A stretch of 64,000 bases of DNA from Prorocentrum cordatum (GCA_963575745.1 CAUYUJ010017639.1:126001-190000), one strand, 5' to 3'. Counted from the first letter of the stretch, positions 41,217 to 51,700 are shown. Numbers and translations are program-made. Notes: generated by a model from the letters alone, not told the origin.

Positions 41217-42829
41217 CCCATTGTGTCATTGCGTCGTGAAGGGCTGTCGTCGGCAGAGGGGTCTGGGCATGTCGCTGGCAGCTCGTGCACCTGTACGTCG
41301 CATAAACTAGATGGGCGATGGTCGCGAGGGTTTCCTTGGTGTTGGCCAACGGATTCACCATGAAAAAAGAATGGGGGCTCACGAACTGGTCTGGGTCGAG
41401 GTGTAAGAACTGCGCAGCAAGTTTCTTCACCACCGGGCACTTCGCGCAATGCTCAATCGCGCCCTGGGTGTGAGGCCCTCTGCACAGGAGGCGCATTTGG
41501 CGTCTTTGAAAGCGACGCGCTGTCGCCATCGTGCTGAAAACCGCCGATTGAAACCTTGGGGCGACCAACTTCTCCAGCTCTCGAAGGTGATGGAGAGCAG
41601 CCCGGCCGTGCCAATTTTCCGTGCGCTGTCGGGCCGGGAATAAGCTGGTAGTGTGGGCGTGGTCGGGCAGGTTGAGGTACCAACGTCGGCATTTGTGCCT
41701 GCTGCGATGTTCGGCTGGCGGAGCGCGCGCCTGCAACGGGCGAGCCTGCACAGTAGACTGAAAACGAGCGCGAAGGTGCCTCCAATCCTTCACGGTGCAC
41801 GGCGCGGGGCGCGTCGGTGCCATGGAGCGGAAGAACTCGCCGGGTGTCCCCAGGAGCGCTGTCATGCTCGAGAAGTTTGTGTCCAAGCGGAGGTGGCAGG
41901 AGTGCTGGAACCATCGCTTCCACATGGATCGCTCCTGTGAGCGGTCGGTGGTCACCAGAAGTGATGATCTGAGGAGCCGGGCCGAACCGGGTGCGTCGGT
42001 TGAAGGTGCAGTTGTGGTGTGTATTGTTAGGGGCGTGAGGGGGTGGGTCGACAGGGGCAGCGGGGCGCGCGCCGTCTCCTGGGAGGTGGAAGTCCAGAGG
42101 CGCGTCTGGGTCAGCAGGGTGGTCGCCGCAGGCTGCGTCCCACAGTCGCACGCGTAGTTGTGCTGCTTGCGCGGTGACTTGCAGACTTCGGAAAGCACTC
42201 GAAAAAATGTACGAATGTTGCAGCCACCATAGATCTTCCGGGGTGGCCCAGTTACCTGGCCCAGGAGCGGCTCGCCGCAGACATTGCAACTCTGCGTTGA
42301 AGGCCTCTTCCGTCGGCTCGCTGAATTGCGCCACAAAGGCCAATACCGATATCCCAAACGTGTTGTATGCAAGCGCAGAGCAATGAAGCCCCAGCGGGTG
42401 GCCTGCCCATAGAAAGGCACGTTGTTGGAACTTCGCCACCGGGCCCTTCCAGAGCAAGTCCCGGCTGCCCGGGCCCACATAGAATCCCAGATACTTCCCT
42501 GCAAGCGCCAATTGGATGGTAGACCAGCTCGGCACGACTGCGTCGAGGTGAGACCGCACCGTCGGGAGCGGGGATGCGAATAACGGAATGACGACAGTTT
42601 TCTGCAAATTTAATCGCAGCTCGGACATGGCTGCGAACTCGTCGAAGACGGCTGCCAGTCGGGGGGCGTCCTCCCAAAGATTTGTAGTATCAGCGGCGGT
42701 GTCGTCAGCATAAGCACGTACCAAGATGCCTGGACAGGTGGCCTCGATCTTGTCCAGCAACAGCTCCGCGCAGATGGCGTACAGCAGAGGAGACAATGGG
42801 CATCATTGCCTGACGCCAGCGGTCAGGGG
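41217..42829 (-). pseudogene. LINE B palm motif C, thumb and C-terminus
   Basis: One frame runs from PLSPLLYAICAELLLDKIEA through VRAYADDTAADTT (motif C, both Asp present), LNLQKTVVIPL, LALAGKYLGFYVGPGSR and FLWAGHPLGLHCSALAYNTF. It shifts near 42100 to WFQHSCHL, later CRGPHTQGAIEHCAKCPVVK (a CxxH-C end motif as in LINE RTs) and FLHLDPDQFV. It ends near MTQWVREG. Long intact frames suggest a fairly young loss. Confidence 0.75.
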
Positions 42830-43469
42830 GAACCCCGGTAAGGTTTGCCCTTGGCTCTGAATCTGACACCGGCTGTTGTCTTACAAGTGCTTCACAAAAT
42901 GCCGGGCCGACGTAACGTAGGCAATCCCAAGTGGCGCAGCATCTCGCGTAAGTATTCTTGCGAAAGCAACGGGAATGCAGATGCGAAGTCGAAGAGGATA
43001 ATGGCGCCGGAGTCAGATTGGAGTGCTGTGGTCATGCTGGCAAAGTCGACGTCGAGCACGTTTTTCACGAATGAGCGGTGCCGCAGAAGCCCTGTTGTGG
43101 TGGGCCGACCCACGCATTGAGGACAGGTTCCCAGCGGCCCCGCGCAGCGTTCGCTATGATCCTGTTGTCTGTGTTCACGATGGATAACGGGCGTGTGCTG
43201 TCCGCCGTGTAGACATCTCCATAGGTCGGGTCGCTGGTCAATTTCTTTTTTCCCAAGCACACGAGGGTTCCCAAGTTGAAGTCGTGGCGAGCTGTGTCGC
43301 TGTCGTCGTTCAACTCGTGGAGGTAGGTCTCCCCCGAAGCGCTCTGTAGAGCGTCGGCGGCGTCCCAGAGGACCCTGATGGCGATCTGTCCGCTATGCCG
43401 CCAAGCTACGTATGGGATCCCGTCTGGGCCGGGCATGCTGTTGCCCGAGTGTTGCACCGCGGACTCCAC
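42830..43469 (-). pseudogene. LINE B reverse transcriptase, fingers to motif A
   Basis: Finger frame (43065-43469): GNSMPGPDGIPYVAW (PGPDGI signature), LGTLVCLGKKK, TRPLSIVNTDNRIIANA and VGPPQQGFC. A frame change near 43110 leads to SFVKNVLDVDFASMTTALQS and AIILFDFASAFPLLSQEYLR, motif A with its catalytic Asp. Just downstream motif B reads AGVRQ, stop, CPLSPLLYA: the usual Gly codon is TGA. Confidence 0.8.
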
Positions 43470-43586
43470 ATCCTCCTCTCGTAATCCCCACGTGCTTGGG
43501 GATATGTCTAAGGGTGGGCGGGCGTGGTGACGACGTGGGCGGCCTGTCTGCGGCAGTGGGTTTGTGGGTTGCGCGGGCGGCTGTCG

Positions 43587-43870
43587 TTAAGGGAGGGGCG
43601 TCGGGCGGGGAGGGGGATGGTCTGTAGCGGCAGAGTGGGTCGGAGAGGCGTCTGATGTCGGCGTCGGGGGAGGGGCTGGTCGGAACTGCGGGAGGTAGGC
43701 AATCCAGCGCTCCAGGATGTGAGGGTTGATCGGTTGTCGCGTGAAGACCCGGCTCCAACGTTTCCCAAGTTCCTGTGCGATGTCGTGGGGCGTGTGTGCT
43801 AGATTGCCGTCTGGGGTTTGGATGGCGCCGATGGCGGTGTTGCAGCCCGGCTGCAAGCGCCGGAGTCTCG
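43587..43870 (-). pseudogene. LINE B pre-RT linker
   Basis: Frame reads GCNTAIGAIQTPDGNLAHTP, then HDIAQELGKRWSRVFTRQPI, then ERWIAYLPQF, the typical linker of the type pdGxLxxxPxdIAxxLxxxWxxvF. It passes into a Pro/Ser-rich stretch and a frameshift before the RT. Confidence 0.65.
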
Positions 43871-43894
43871 TGAGGATTAACTGGAAAAATAATT

Positions 43895-44180
43895 GGAAAA
43901 GTGGGAAAGTGGAAAAGCGGACAAGTAGAAAAGTGGAAATGTGGAGAGTGCTTCACTTTCCCACTTTTCCACTTTTCTAATTTCCCACTTTTCTGTTTTT
44001 TCTTTGCGTTTTCCACTTTTTCACTTTTCCACTTTTCCAATTGCCGCCGCACTTTTCCACTTTCCCACTTTTCCGCTTTTCCACTTCTCTTGTGCTTTTC
44101 CACTTTTCCGACTCATTGATCAGCTGTTCCACTTTTCCATTTATCCGTTTCGGAGTCAGGCGTTTTCGCGCTGACCGACC
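43895..44180 (+). repeat. GGAAAAGT repeat element, copy 2
   Basis: Same ordered landmarks as the inverted copy at 30.63-30.90 kb: GTGGAGAGTGCTTCACTTTC, TTTTCC runs, CCAATTGCCGCCGCA, CTTGTGCTTTTCC, CCGTTTCGG, CAGGCGTTTTCGCGCTGACC. It lies against the truncated 5' end of LINE B. Confidence 0.8.
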
Positions 44181-44954
44181 GAGTCCAAACTCTTTCCCAC
44201 AGCGACGTGGGCTCGGGCCTCGCCGCCACGGCTTCGGAGCGGCGAGCGGCGGCGGGCAGTGGCTTCGGGGCCGCTCGTTTCCAACAGTGCCCCAGTGGCG
44301 CCGGGCGGCGGGCAATGGCTTCGGGGCCGCTCGTCCCACTGTGCCCTTGTTGAGACGGGTGGCCGAGTCGCCGAGGGTGCTGATGATGTGGGAAACCAGG
44401 TGCGCCTCGGGCAGCAAGGCCACGGGCACTCATGAGGGGTGCTGCACGGAAGAGCCACGATGCCGCGGCCGAGGCGGAAGAGGAAGACAGGCTCCTTGTT
44501 CTGGGCGCGGACGCGGCCTCGACCCGCGTTCCTGCTGAAGCTGGGGGGGGAAAGATCGGGAGGCCGATGGCGATGGACACCATGGGCACCTGGATCTGCA
44601 CGGCCACCGACGAGAATCTGCACGGCCACCGACGAGAAAAAGGGGTAAGGTGCGGACCGCGGAGGGCTTGGCTCGGTCGGATGTGCTCTTGGCCCCTGCG
44701 GTGCTCTGAGCTCGGCTTGGCGCGATGTGCTGCGGACATGGCAAGAGTCGCGGCCGATCTCCAGAGTCGCCACGGTTGGGCTCGGCTCGGAGAGCTGAGG
44801 GCCCGGCTTCGCGGCTTGGATTGGCTGTGAAACCGAGCCGTGGCGCCCCTGGACCGTCAGACGCGGGGCCTGGCCCCAGTGGCCAGGCGTCTCAGATCTG
44901 TGGGCTCGCGCGGAGCGCAAGCCGTCCTTCGGGACATAACAGCTGACGCTGGTT
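44181..44954. other. GC-rich stretch with ambiguous frames
   Basis: GTGGCTTCGGGGCCGCTCG-type words are repeated at about 44259 and 44311. The + frame near 44430-44645 reads EEEDRLLVLGADAASTRVPA and GKIGRPMAMDTMGTWICTAT; minus frames are equally open. ACCGACGAGAA is tandemly doubled at 44605-44640. No family recognised. Confidence 0.3.
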
Positions 44955-45890
44955 CTTCCCCCCCTCCTCCTTATCCTCCTCCTCGTCCTCTTCTTCCTCC
45001 TCCTCCTCCTCCTCCTCCTTCTCCTCGCCTCTTCCTCCTCCTCCTCCTTCTCCTCGCCTCCTCCTCCTCCTCCTCCGTTGCCTCCCCCTGCACCTCCTGC
45101 AAGCCACAAAGGGTCCTTGTGCGAGCGGGGGTCCTCGGCCGGCTTCCAGTTCTTCCACAAGTTCGTCGCCTCATCCTCTCGGAATCATAAGGGCAAACAC
45201 ACATTCTGCCTCGTTTGCCTGCTCCACCCCCGCCTCCTCTTCCTCGGAACCCTCCCCCTCCCCCCCGCGTTTCGGCCCCTCCCCGCCGCCTCCCTCCTCT
45301 CTCTCTCTCTGTCTCTCTCTCTCTCTCTCTCCCTCCCTCTCTCCGCCCTCTGCATGGCACTTTTCCCGCCGGGGACGGGGAGGAAGCCGTGACGAGGGGG
45401 AGGAAGAGGAGGAGGAGGAGGAGGAGGAGGAGGAGGAAGAGGAGGAGGAGGAGGAGGAGGAGTAGGAGGAGGAGGGGGGGGAGCGCAGGCGGAGGCAGAA
45501 GGATATAAGAGAGAAGTGGGAAGAGGAGGATGAGGTGGAGGAGGAGGAGGACGCGAACGAGGAGAGAGAAGAGAGGAGAGGAGAGGAGAGGAGAGGAGAG
45601 GAGAGAGGAGAGGAGAGGAGAGGAGAGGGGAGGAGAGGAGAGGGGAGGAGGAGAAGGATGAGGGGAGAGGGAGAGGGGAGAGGGGAGAGGAGAGGACAGG
45701 CCAGGTGAGGAGAAGAGGGAGGAACAGGAGAAGCATGGTAACACCTAAGAAAGAGCAAGCCAAGAGCGAGGAGATGGAAAAAAAGGAGGAGGTGGATGAG
45801 CAGGAGGAGGAGGAGAGATCATAGAGCGGGAAGGGGGGAGGGGGAGGAGGAGGAGGAGGAGGAGGAGGAGGAGGAGGAGGAGGAGGAGGA
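44955..45890. repeat. Polypyrimidine then polypurine tract
   Basis: 44955-45380 is almost all C/T on the + strand (CCTCCT, CTCTCT runs) broken by a short mixed stretch at 45080-45200. 45395-45890 is almost all A/G (GGAGGA, GAGAGGA runs). No gene; very long Pro/Ser/Leu frames are by-products. Confidence 0.95.
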
Positions 45891-45923
45891 CGCACAACGT
45901 CGGTGATGGCTTCGGCCTTCCAC

Positions 45924-46379
45924 CTACTCATTTGGCAAATCGGTTGCCATCTTAACAATCGTGCCGATGGCGCGGGGCACATCCAGGGGATTTGTAGCCA
46001 AATCCTTCCTGTTAGCCTCGGCCTGAAGCATACGATGGGGACGAAATAGAAGCGCAATGCCACGGAGGCTAGATTCCAAGGGATTCGAAAAGCCGAACCT
46101 CCTGAGAGAATCGCTGGCCATGAACAGGCCGCCAAAGTTCGAGCTACAAGCTTTGAAAGGCGGGCACATCAGAGATGATGTCGGAGATAATCCGAACCGC
46201 CCCACACCCCAAGATACACCTACAACCCTCACGTTACGCATCCTAGTGGCCGTTATCCATTCAACCGTCGACGTCTTGAAAGCCCCCAAACGCAACGAGG
46301 GAGGAGCCTTCGGCAGAACTCCCTCCAACGCCCCCAATGAACACATGCCTCGAAAGCTCCACCCGCGACCCCAAACCAC
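45924..46379 (-). pseudogene. Unrecognised coding-like segment downstream of a LINE C fragment
   Basis: 151 open codons including FKTSTVEWITATRMRNVRVV, PPFKACSSNFGGLFMASDSL and EANRKDLATNPLDVPRAIGT. It follows the RT thumb fragment on the same strand, so it may be its C-terminal region. No CCHC knuckle is visible. Confidence 0.4.
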
Positions 46380-46676
46380 CGTCCAACCCGCTCCCTGATG
46401 CAGGACTTCTCCAAACTAGAGACAGGAAGGCTGGCAAAGGAGGTGGAGAGTAAACGATGGGCGCGCGGGACAGGTGGGGGCGGCGGTGGCGCGGCGGAGC
46501 CTGCAAGAGCGGAATCATACAAGGCATCCGCGAACGCAGCACGGGCGCTAGGAAGCAGACTCCTTTGCCTCCCCGAACTCTCGCAACGCGCCCCTTGCAG
46601 CACGGCTGAGACGAGAGCCCACGGCAGCCAGGGCACAGGCCGCCTCGGACAGCGCCGTCGCGGGAGCTGGGCTCAG

Positions 46677-47225
46677 TCACCACGACGGCCAGCAACATGA
46701 GGCAGACCACCTCATAGCAAAGAGCAGGGCGCGCGCGCGGCACATCAACTCGTCGCTCACCCAGTGCCAGAAAATGAGCGTGTCTGATGCCGCCCGCATC
46801 CGGATTGCCAGCGCCACAACCTCGACGCTCGGGATACTCGGCAGTCCCAACTCCTGCAGACAACATTGAGGCCTCGGCCAGCCAAGCCCCTGGTGCTCGA
46901 AAAAACAAGTGGGCAACGCCATTTCGTCGGAGATGAAGCGGCAGGGCAGGTGCACCAGCTGGGCCTTGTGTGGCAACACGCTGACAACCCTCGACTGGTA
47001 CAGCTCAGTCAACGTCCAACCGTCAGTATACGCGTGCGTAAAATAGCTCGGTTACGGCTCGCCCACTTCTTGTCGCTTCTTGAATGGACATGTCCATGGA
47101 TCCTCGACCGTGACCGAGGGCCCATCTCGAAACCCAGATCGGTGAGCATGTCCAGAACGGCGAAATGCTCCCACCCACATCCTACCTCGAGAAAAAGATA
47201 GCCTATGATTCTCGCCGGTAATTAA
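46677..47225 (-). pseudogene. LINE family C, thumb fragment
   Basis: The frame reads TELYQSRVVSVLPHKAQLVH and LPCRFISDEMALPTCFFEHQ, aligning with QLYQTRALPALSDVMQYLPL of copy C1 and with the 63-kb copy. Upstream, in another frame, GYLFLEVGCGWEHFAVLDML is probably the preceding RT segment. The 5' end is lost beside the 20-bp minisatellite. Confidence 0.65.
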
Positions 47226-47339
47226 CGATCGTTACCCGGGGGTGGAATTTTTGTGCCCCGGGTAATGGTGACGCTCGGGCGGGGTGGGGTTCGTCTTGGT
47301 GGGGGCGCGCCGTGATCGCAATAGTCTGCGCCCGACCAG

Positions 47340-47592
47340 CACTCTATGCTTGCGAACACAACAGTGGCCTTGGATTTCGATCGCGCGCGCAAGGCCTGAA
47401 AACACTGGCAAGGCACATGCGAACGCCGCGATGGCCTGCGACGACCAGCGTGCGCCTGCAACGACCATGCCACAGCGCGAGCACCACAGTGCGTTTGGGA
47501 GCACCGCAATGCGCTTGCGAACGCCACCGTACGCTTGTGAACGCCACAGTGCGTGCACCGCGCGTCTGGGAGCACCACAGCGCGGTTGCGAC
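47340..47592. repeat. 20-bp minisatellite GAGCACCACAGTGCGTTTGG
   Basis: Clear units start at 47479, 47499, 47519, 47539 and 47570 (the fourth has an 11-bp insert); degenerate units extend left to about 47340. The consensus pairs a GA.C(A/G)CC half with a GTGCG(C/T)TTG half. Related units lie at 52385-52480. Confidence 0.75.
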
Positions 47593-47639
47593 CATCACGC
47601 CCCGTGGTGACTGCCCACAAAACCTTGCGCGGCAGTGCA

Positions 47640-48000
47640 GATAACCCTCTTTCTCTCCCCGTTCCTCCTCCCCTTCCCTTGGTCCTCCTCCTCCTCCTCC
47701 TCCTCCTCGCCCCCCTCCCTATTCCCCCGTCTCCCCCTGGCTGTGGCTGCGAGTGTGGCCTGGCCACAACGAGCGTCAAATAAGGGTAAAGGGGCTTCTG
47801 TGGCCACGGATACCCTCGACCATAGGTTCCCCGACGATGGAGCGAGGCACGGCCCAGAAATGAACTCATAGAGCAGGCGGATGGCGGTGGTGAGCCGGGC
47901 AACCGAAGACGACCACGAGGACGCTGAGGACGACGACGATGATGACGACGACGAGGACGAGGACGACGGAAGACGACGGACGACAACGACGACTTTTTCA
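47640..48000. repeat. CT-rich tract and GAC/GAT microsatellite
   Basis: 47648-47725 is CCT/CTC low complexity. 47905-47990 is GAC/GAT/GAGGAC triplet repeat. Between them lies mixed sequence without a supported gene. 48001-48170 also shows nothing firm. Confidence 0.8.
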
Positions 48001-48167
48001 TCAGCATGGGGGGCTGTGATGTCAGAGACGGTCGTCCGATGTAGTCTACAGCGCAACATATGGAACCCGCTGCCAGGATGCAGTTTCCTGGATGTTATTG
48101 GCGTGCAGGCGCGGTGCACGCTCGAGCGCAAACTGGAAGGGTGGGCGTGCCCCACGACGACAGGGTT

Positions 48168-48250
48168 CATCCAAATAGAAACTGGGCAGCCTCGAACTCG
48201 GCGCCCTCATCAAGGAAGACGATCGCTTCGCGTTCATCGTCGGTTGGCTC
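48168..48250 (-). other. Short coding-like segment, possible exon
   Basis: The minus frame reads HEPTDDEREAIVFLDEGAEF and EAAQFLFG, varied and acidic, starting after an AG at the end of GTTAAGAG. It lies about 100 bp downstream of the exon that ends at 48350. The phase I could derive does not join it cleanly to that exon, so a link is unproven. Confidence 0.3.
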
Positions 48251-48349
48251 GTGCTGCTCTTAACTAGCTGGCTCGGGCTCGAAAGGCGAAGGAGGCCCAG
48301 GAGGAGGTGTGGATCGTGCTTGCTAAAATTTTCCCGGGGCCGAATCTAA

Positions 48350-48739
48350 TCACGTGCGGCCTGGTGCGTCGAGCTTGACAGTTAGCTCCTCCTCCACCCA
48401 TCCAGGCGGCGCGATCTCCAGGCGGTGCTTCATCGCGCCCTTCGCTTTCATGACGGTAAGGAGGTCGCCGCGGATGTCCCGCTGTGGCGCGACCAGCAGA
48501 ACCTTCGTCATCTTCTCGTCATTGCACTTCTCGACCTTGATCATCGTGACATGCTCCTCGATCATTGTCTCGGCGACGGTGGGGGCCGCGTCGTCGGGCG
48601 GCTGGCACGCGTCGAGGTAGTCGCGGAGTGCCTTTTGAGGCCGCCGTCCATGTCCAGCTTGATCAGTGTCTCGATCATCGTCAACGCCAGGCTGGCCGCG
48701 GGCCCCCCCGCTGCCTTCAGCTCGCTTTTCCCAACCAGC
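48350..48739 (-). CDS. Exon of an unrecognised gene, downstream of the satellite intron
   Basis: Begins after CACCACAG at 48740. With the upstream exon it reads LVGKSELKAAGGPAASLALT, then MIETLIKLDMDGGLK. After a one-base shift near 48637 it continues ALRDYLDACQPPDDAAPTVA, EEHVTMIKVEKCNDEKMTKV, LLVAPQRDIRGDLLTVMKAK and PPGWVEEELTVKLDAPG, to a TGA at 48350 (within CGCACGTGATT, a possible donor). Highly coding in character, no signal peptide or membrane segment. No family recognised. The frameshift may mean a pseudogene or an error in the sequence. Confidence 0.55.
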   Translation of the reverse strand, partial: AGWEKRAEGSGGARGQPGVDDDRDTDQAGHGRRPQKALRDYLDACQPPDDAAPTVAETMIEEHVTMIKVEKCNDEKMTKVLLVAPQRDIRGDLLTVMKAKGAMKHRLEIAPPGWVEEELTVKLDAPGRT

Positions 48740-48822
48740 CTGTGGTGTTGGGTCCTCGTTTTGAAGAGACGTCGCCCCGCGTCTCCTCCTCCTTCCTCCT
48801 CCCTCCTCCCCTCCTCTCATCG

Positions 48823-48825
<3 letters not shown>

Positions 48826-48900
<75 letters not shown>

Positions 48901-48936
48901 CCACCACCATCATCATCATCATCGTCATCATCGTCA

Positions 48937-48975
<39 letters not shown>

Positions 48976-48976
48976 G

Positions 48977-49044
<68 letters not shown>

Positions 49045-49050
49045 ACAACA
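48826..49050. repeat. CAT microsatellite
   Basis: CAT/CGT triplets inside the putative intron; counterpart of the GAT tract at 26100-26462 in inverse orientation. Confidence 0.95.
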
Positions 49051-49054
49051 CGTC

Positions 49055-50850
49055 CCCGTCACTCATTTCGGCCCACCCAGTACAGCGTTTCGTGGCCCCA
49101 TAGGAGCTCCGCCGAAGGTCCCAGTGGCACAGTTCGCATGCGTCCCCGCCACTCATGTCGGCACACCCCTGACACGTTTTGTGGCCCCATAGGAGCTCCG
49201 CCGAAGGTCACAGTGGCACAGTTCGCATGCGTCCCCGCCATTCATTTCGGCCCACCCCTCGCACGCTTCGTGATCCCATAGGAGCTCCGCCGAAGGTCCC
49301 AGTGGCACAGTTCGCATGCGTCCCCGCCACTCATTTCGGCACACCCCTCACACGTTTCACGGCCCCATAGGAGCTCCCCCGAAGGTCCCAGTGGCACAGT
49401 TCGCATGCGTCCCCGCCACTATTTCGGCACACCCCTCACACGTTTCGTGGCCCCGTAGGAGCTCCGCCGAAGGTCCCAGTGGCACAGTTCGCACGCGTCC
49501 CCGCCATTCATTTCGGCACACCCCTTCACACGCTTCGTGGCCCCATAGGAGCTCCGCCGAAGGTCCCAGTGGCACGGTTCGCATGCGTCCCCGCCACACA
49601 GTTCGGCACACCCCTCACACGTTTCGTGGCCCCATAGGAGCTCCGCCGCCAATAATGTCGGCACATCCCTCGCACGTTTCGTGGCCCCATAAGAGCTCCG
49701 CCATAGGTCCCAGTGGCACAGTTCGCATGCGTCCCCGCCACTCATGTCGGCACGCCCCCCACACGCTTCGCGGCCCCATAGGAGCTCCATGCGACCCCGC
49801 CACTGATTTCGGCACACCCCTCACACGCTCCGGGGCCCATAGGAGCTCCGCCGAAGGTCCCAGTGGCACAGTTCGCATGCGTCCCCGCCACTAATTTCGG
49901 CACACGCCTCACACGCTTCGTGGCCCCATAGGAGCTCCGCCGAAGGTCCCAGTAGCACAGTTCGCATGCGTCCCCGCCACTCATTTCGGCCCACCCAGTA
50001 CAGCGTTTCGTGGCCCCATAGGAGCTCCGCCAAAGGTCCCAGTGGCACTGTTCGCATGCGTCCCCGCCACTCATGTCGGCACACCCCTGACACGTTTTGT
50101 GGCCCCATAGGAGCTCCGCCGAAGGTCCCAGTGGCACAGTTCGCATGCGTCCCCGCCACTCATTTCGGCACACCCCTTCACACGTTTCGTGGCCCCATAG
50201 GAGCTCCGCCGAAGGCCCCAGTGGCACAGTTCGCATGCGTCCCCGCCACTAATTTCGGCATGCCCCTCACACGCTTCGTGGCCCCATAGGAGCCCCGCCG
50301 AAGGCCCCGGTGGCACAGTTCGCATGCGCCCCCGCCGCTCATTTCGGCACACCCCTCACACGCTTCGTGGCCCCATAGGAGCTCCGCCGAGGGTCCCAGT
50401 GGCACAATTCGCATGCGTCCCCGCAGTGCATTTCGGCACACCCCTCACACGCTTCGTGGCCCCATAGGAGCTCCGCCGAAGGTCCCAGTGGCGCAGTTCG
50501 CACGCGTCCCCGCCCCTCATTTCGGCACACCCCTCACACGCTTCGCGGCACCATAGCAGCTCCGCCGGAGGTCCCAGTGGCGCAGTTCGCATGCGTCTCC
50601 GCCACTCATGTCGGCACGCCCGTCATACGCTTCGTGGCCCCATAGGAGCTCCGCCGAAGGTCCCAGTGGCACAGTTCGCACGCGTCCCCGCCATTCATTT
50701 CGGCACACCCCTTTCACACGCTTCGTGGCCCCATAGCTCCGCCGAAGGTCCCAGTGGCACGGTTCGCATGCGCCCCCGCCACACATTTCGGCACACCCCT
50801 CACACGTTTCGTCTCCCCATAGGAGCTCCGCCGAAGGCCCCAGTGGCATG
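49055..50850 (-). repeat. ~90-bp satellite, inverted array
   Basis: Units carry GGCCCCATAGGAGCTCCGCC, GAAGGTCCCAGTGGCACAGT, TCGCATGCGTCCCCGCCACT and TTTCGGCACACCCCTCACAC, the reverse complement of the arrays at 22.8-26.1 kb. Units are more uniform than there. A few short units (near 49640 and 49790) have lost 20-50 bp. Two units carry the CCCAGTACAGCGTTTCG subtype, as in 24.3-25.1 kb. Confidence 0.95.
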
Positions 50851-51123
50851 TCCGCGGACCAGCGGCAGTATATATTCATATACAAGCACACCATGCTTTG
50901 TCATACTCGCACTCGCGCACGTAGACTCGCTCGCACGCAGATTCATTCACAGTCAGACGCAATCGCGCTCAGACTCACCCGCGCTCAGTCTCCTTTCGCG
51001 CTCAAATCAATCGTTGTCGTTCGCGTTGTGCACCGCGCCACTCATGTCGCACGCCCCTAGCACGGTTCGTTGCCTCATAGGGATCACCACCGAAAAAGTG
51101 AATCACACTTGCGGCGCTCACAC

Positions 51124-51200
51124 CAGCATGTGGTTGGGTCCTTCGTCAGGCTAATTTTCTTCGGTGTCTCCATGTTAAAATCGATCGAGATGGCCCCTGC
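51124..51200 (-). CDS. Exon of an unrecognised gene, upstream of the satellite intron
   Basis: Preceded by CTGCAG at about 51199, a possible 3' splice site. The frame reads GAISIDFNMETPKKISLTKD then PTTCW and is split in the Trp codon by the GTGTGAGC donor. The last ~45 bp match the end of the + segment at 22.83 kb. Short exons of this size occur in dinoflagellate genes. The flanking frame upstream (AELENCRGHLDRF) runs into a stop, supporting a splice or shift here. Confidence 0.5.
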
Positions 51201-51700
51201 AGTTCTCGAGCTCCGCCGTCGAGGCCACGATCAGCGGGCGGTCGCACTGCGCAGCGGGCGCGTCGAGGGCGGCTGCGCTCAGGATCCTCAGCCTCATGGC
51301 GTTCGCCGCCGTCATCTTGGGGATCGGGGTCAGCAGCTCGTTGGGTTTCTTGTCGCGGCTGATCCAGTTCTTCTCTGCGCTGGCCGCGCGGTCGGCTGCC
51401 TCCTCGGCGCGTCTTGCGACGTCGTTCGCCCAGCGCGTCGTTCTTCTCCTCGTCGGCAGCGATCGCGCCCGCCTCGCCCATCTTGCCCTCAAGAACTGAC
51501 GCGCCCGTCTGCCCCCTGCGTTTGGCTCGGGGCCCTCCCGCGGCACCGGCGCTCCCAGACGCCTGGGGGGGCATTCCAGGGGGAGGAGCCAGCTGGCTCC
51601 ACGCGTCGCCGGCGGAGCAGGTAGCACAGGTGAAATAGCAACTGGAGAATTTAATGTTCTGGAAGAGGCTACGGTTGCCAGACGGGGCATGGCTCTCGAA
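51201..51700 (-). pseudogene. Upstream coding segment of the same gene, with a frame break
   Basis: Two overlapping frames take turns. GASVLEGKMGEAGAIAADEE and KNDALGE (51430-51574), then WANDVARRAEEAADRAASAE, KNWISRDKKPNELLTPIPKM and TAANAMRLRILSAAALDAPA (51205-51450). The switch near 51440 is a frameshift or an intron. Helical and charged; no domain recognised. Confidence 0.45.

Larger units (their letters stand above)
41217..43880 (-). mobile_element. LINE family B, 5'-truncated
   Basis: Minus-strand non-LTR element with linker, RT fingers, palm (YADD), thumb and a C-terminal Cys/His segment. It is distinct from family C (YADD in place of CADDIG). The 3' edge is set by the end of homology between the flanking GTCGG repeat and its other copy; the 5' edge by the GGAAAAGT repeat. 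The endonuclease is absent. No target duplication recognised. Confidence 0.75.
48740..51123 (-). other. Putative 2384-bp intron filled with satellite
   Basis: On the minus strand it starts GTGTGAGCGC after the codons for CW and ends CAACACCACAG. Excision joins TG to G, restoring a Trp codon and continuing the open frame into LVGKSELK. The interior is the ~90-bp satellite array, then a GAT-type microsatellite, then a purine-rich tract. The same series with the same end words is found on the + strand at 22.8-24.0 and 24.25-26.55 kb. Confidence 0.6.

Noticed and set aside
44971-46135. Pro/Ser/Leu-rich ORFs of 250-316 codons on the minus strand near 45 kb
   Set aside because: They are translations of polypurine/polypyrimidine tracts.
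49316-50352. Repeat-protein-like ORFs in the inverted 90-bp array
   Set aside because: Same artefact as above; no start context, and frames break at units with indels.
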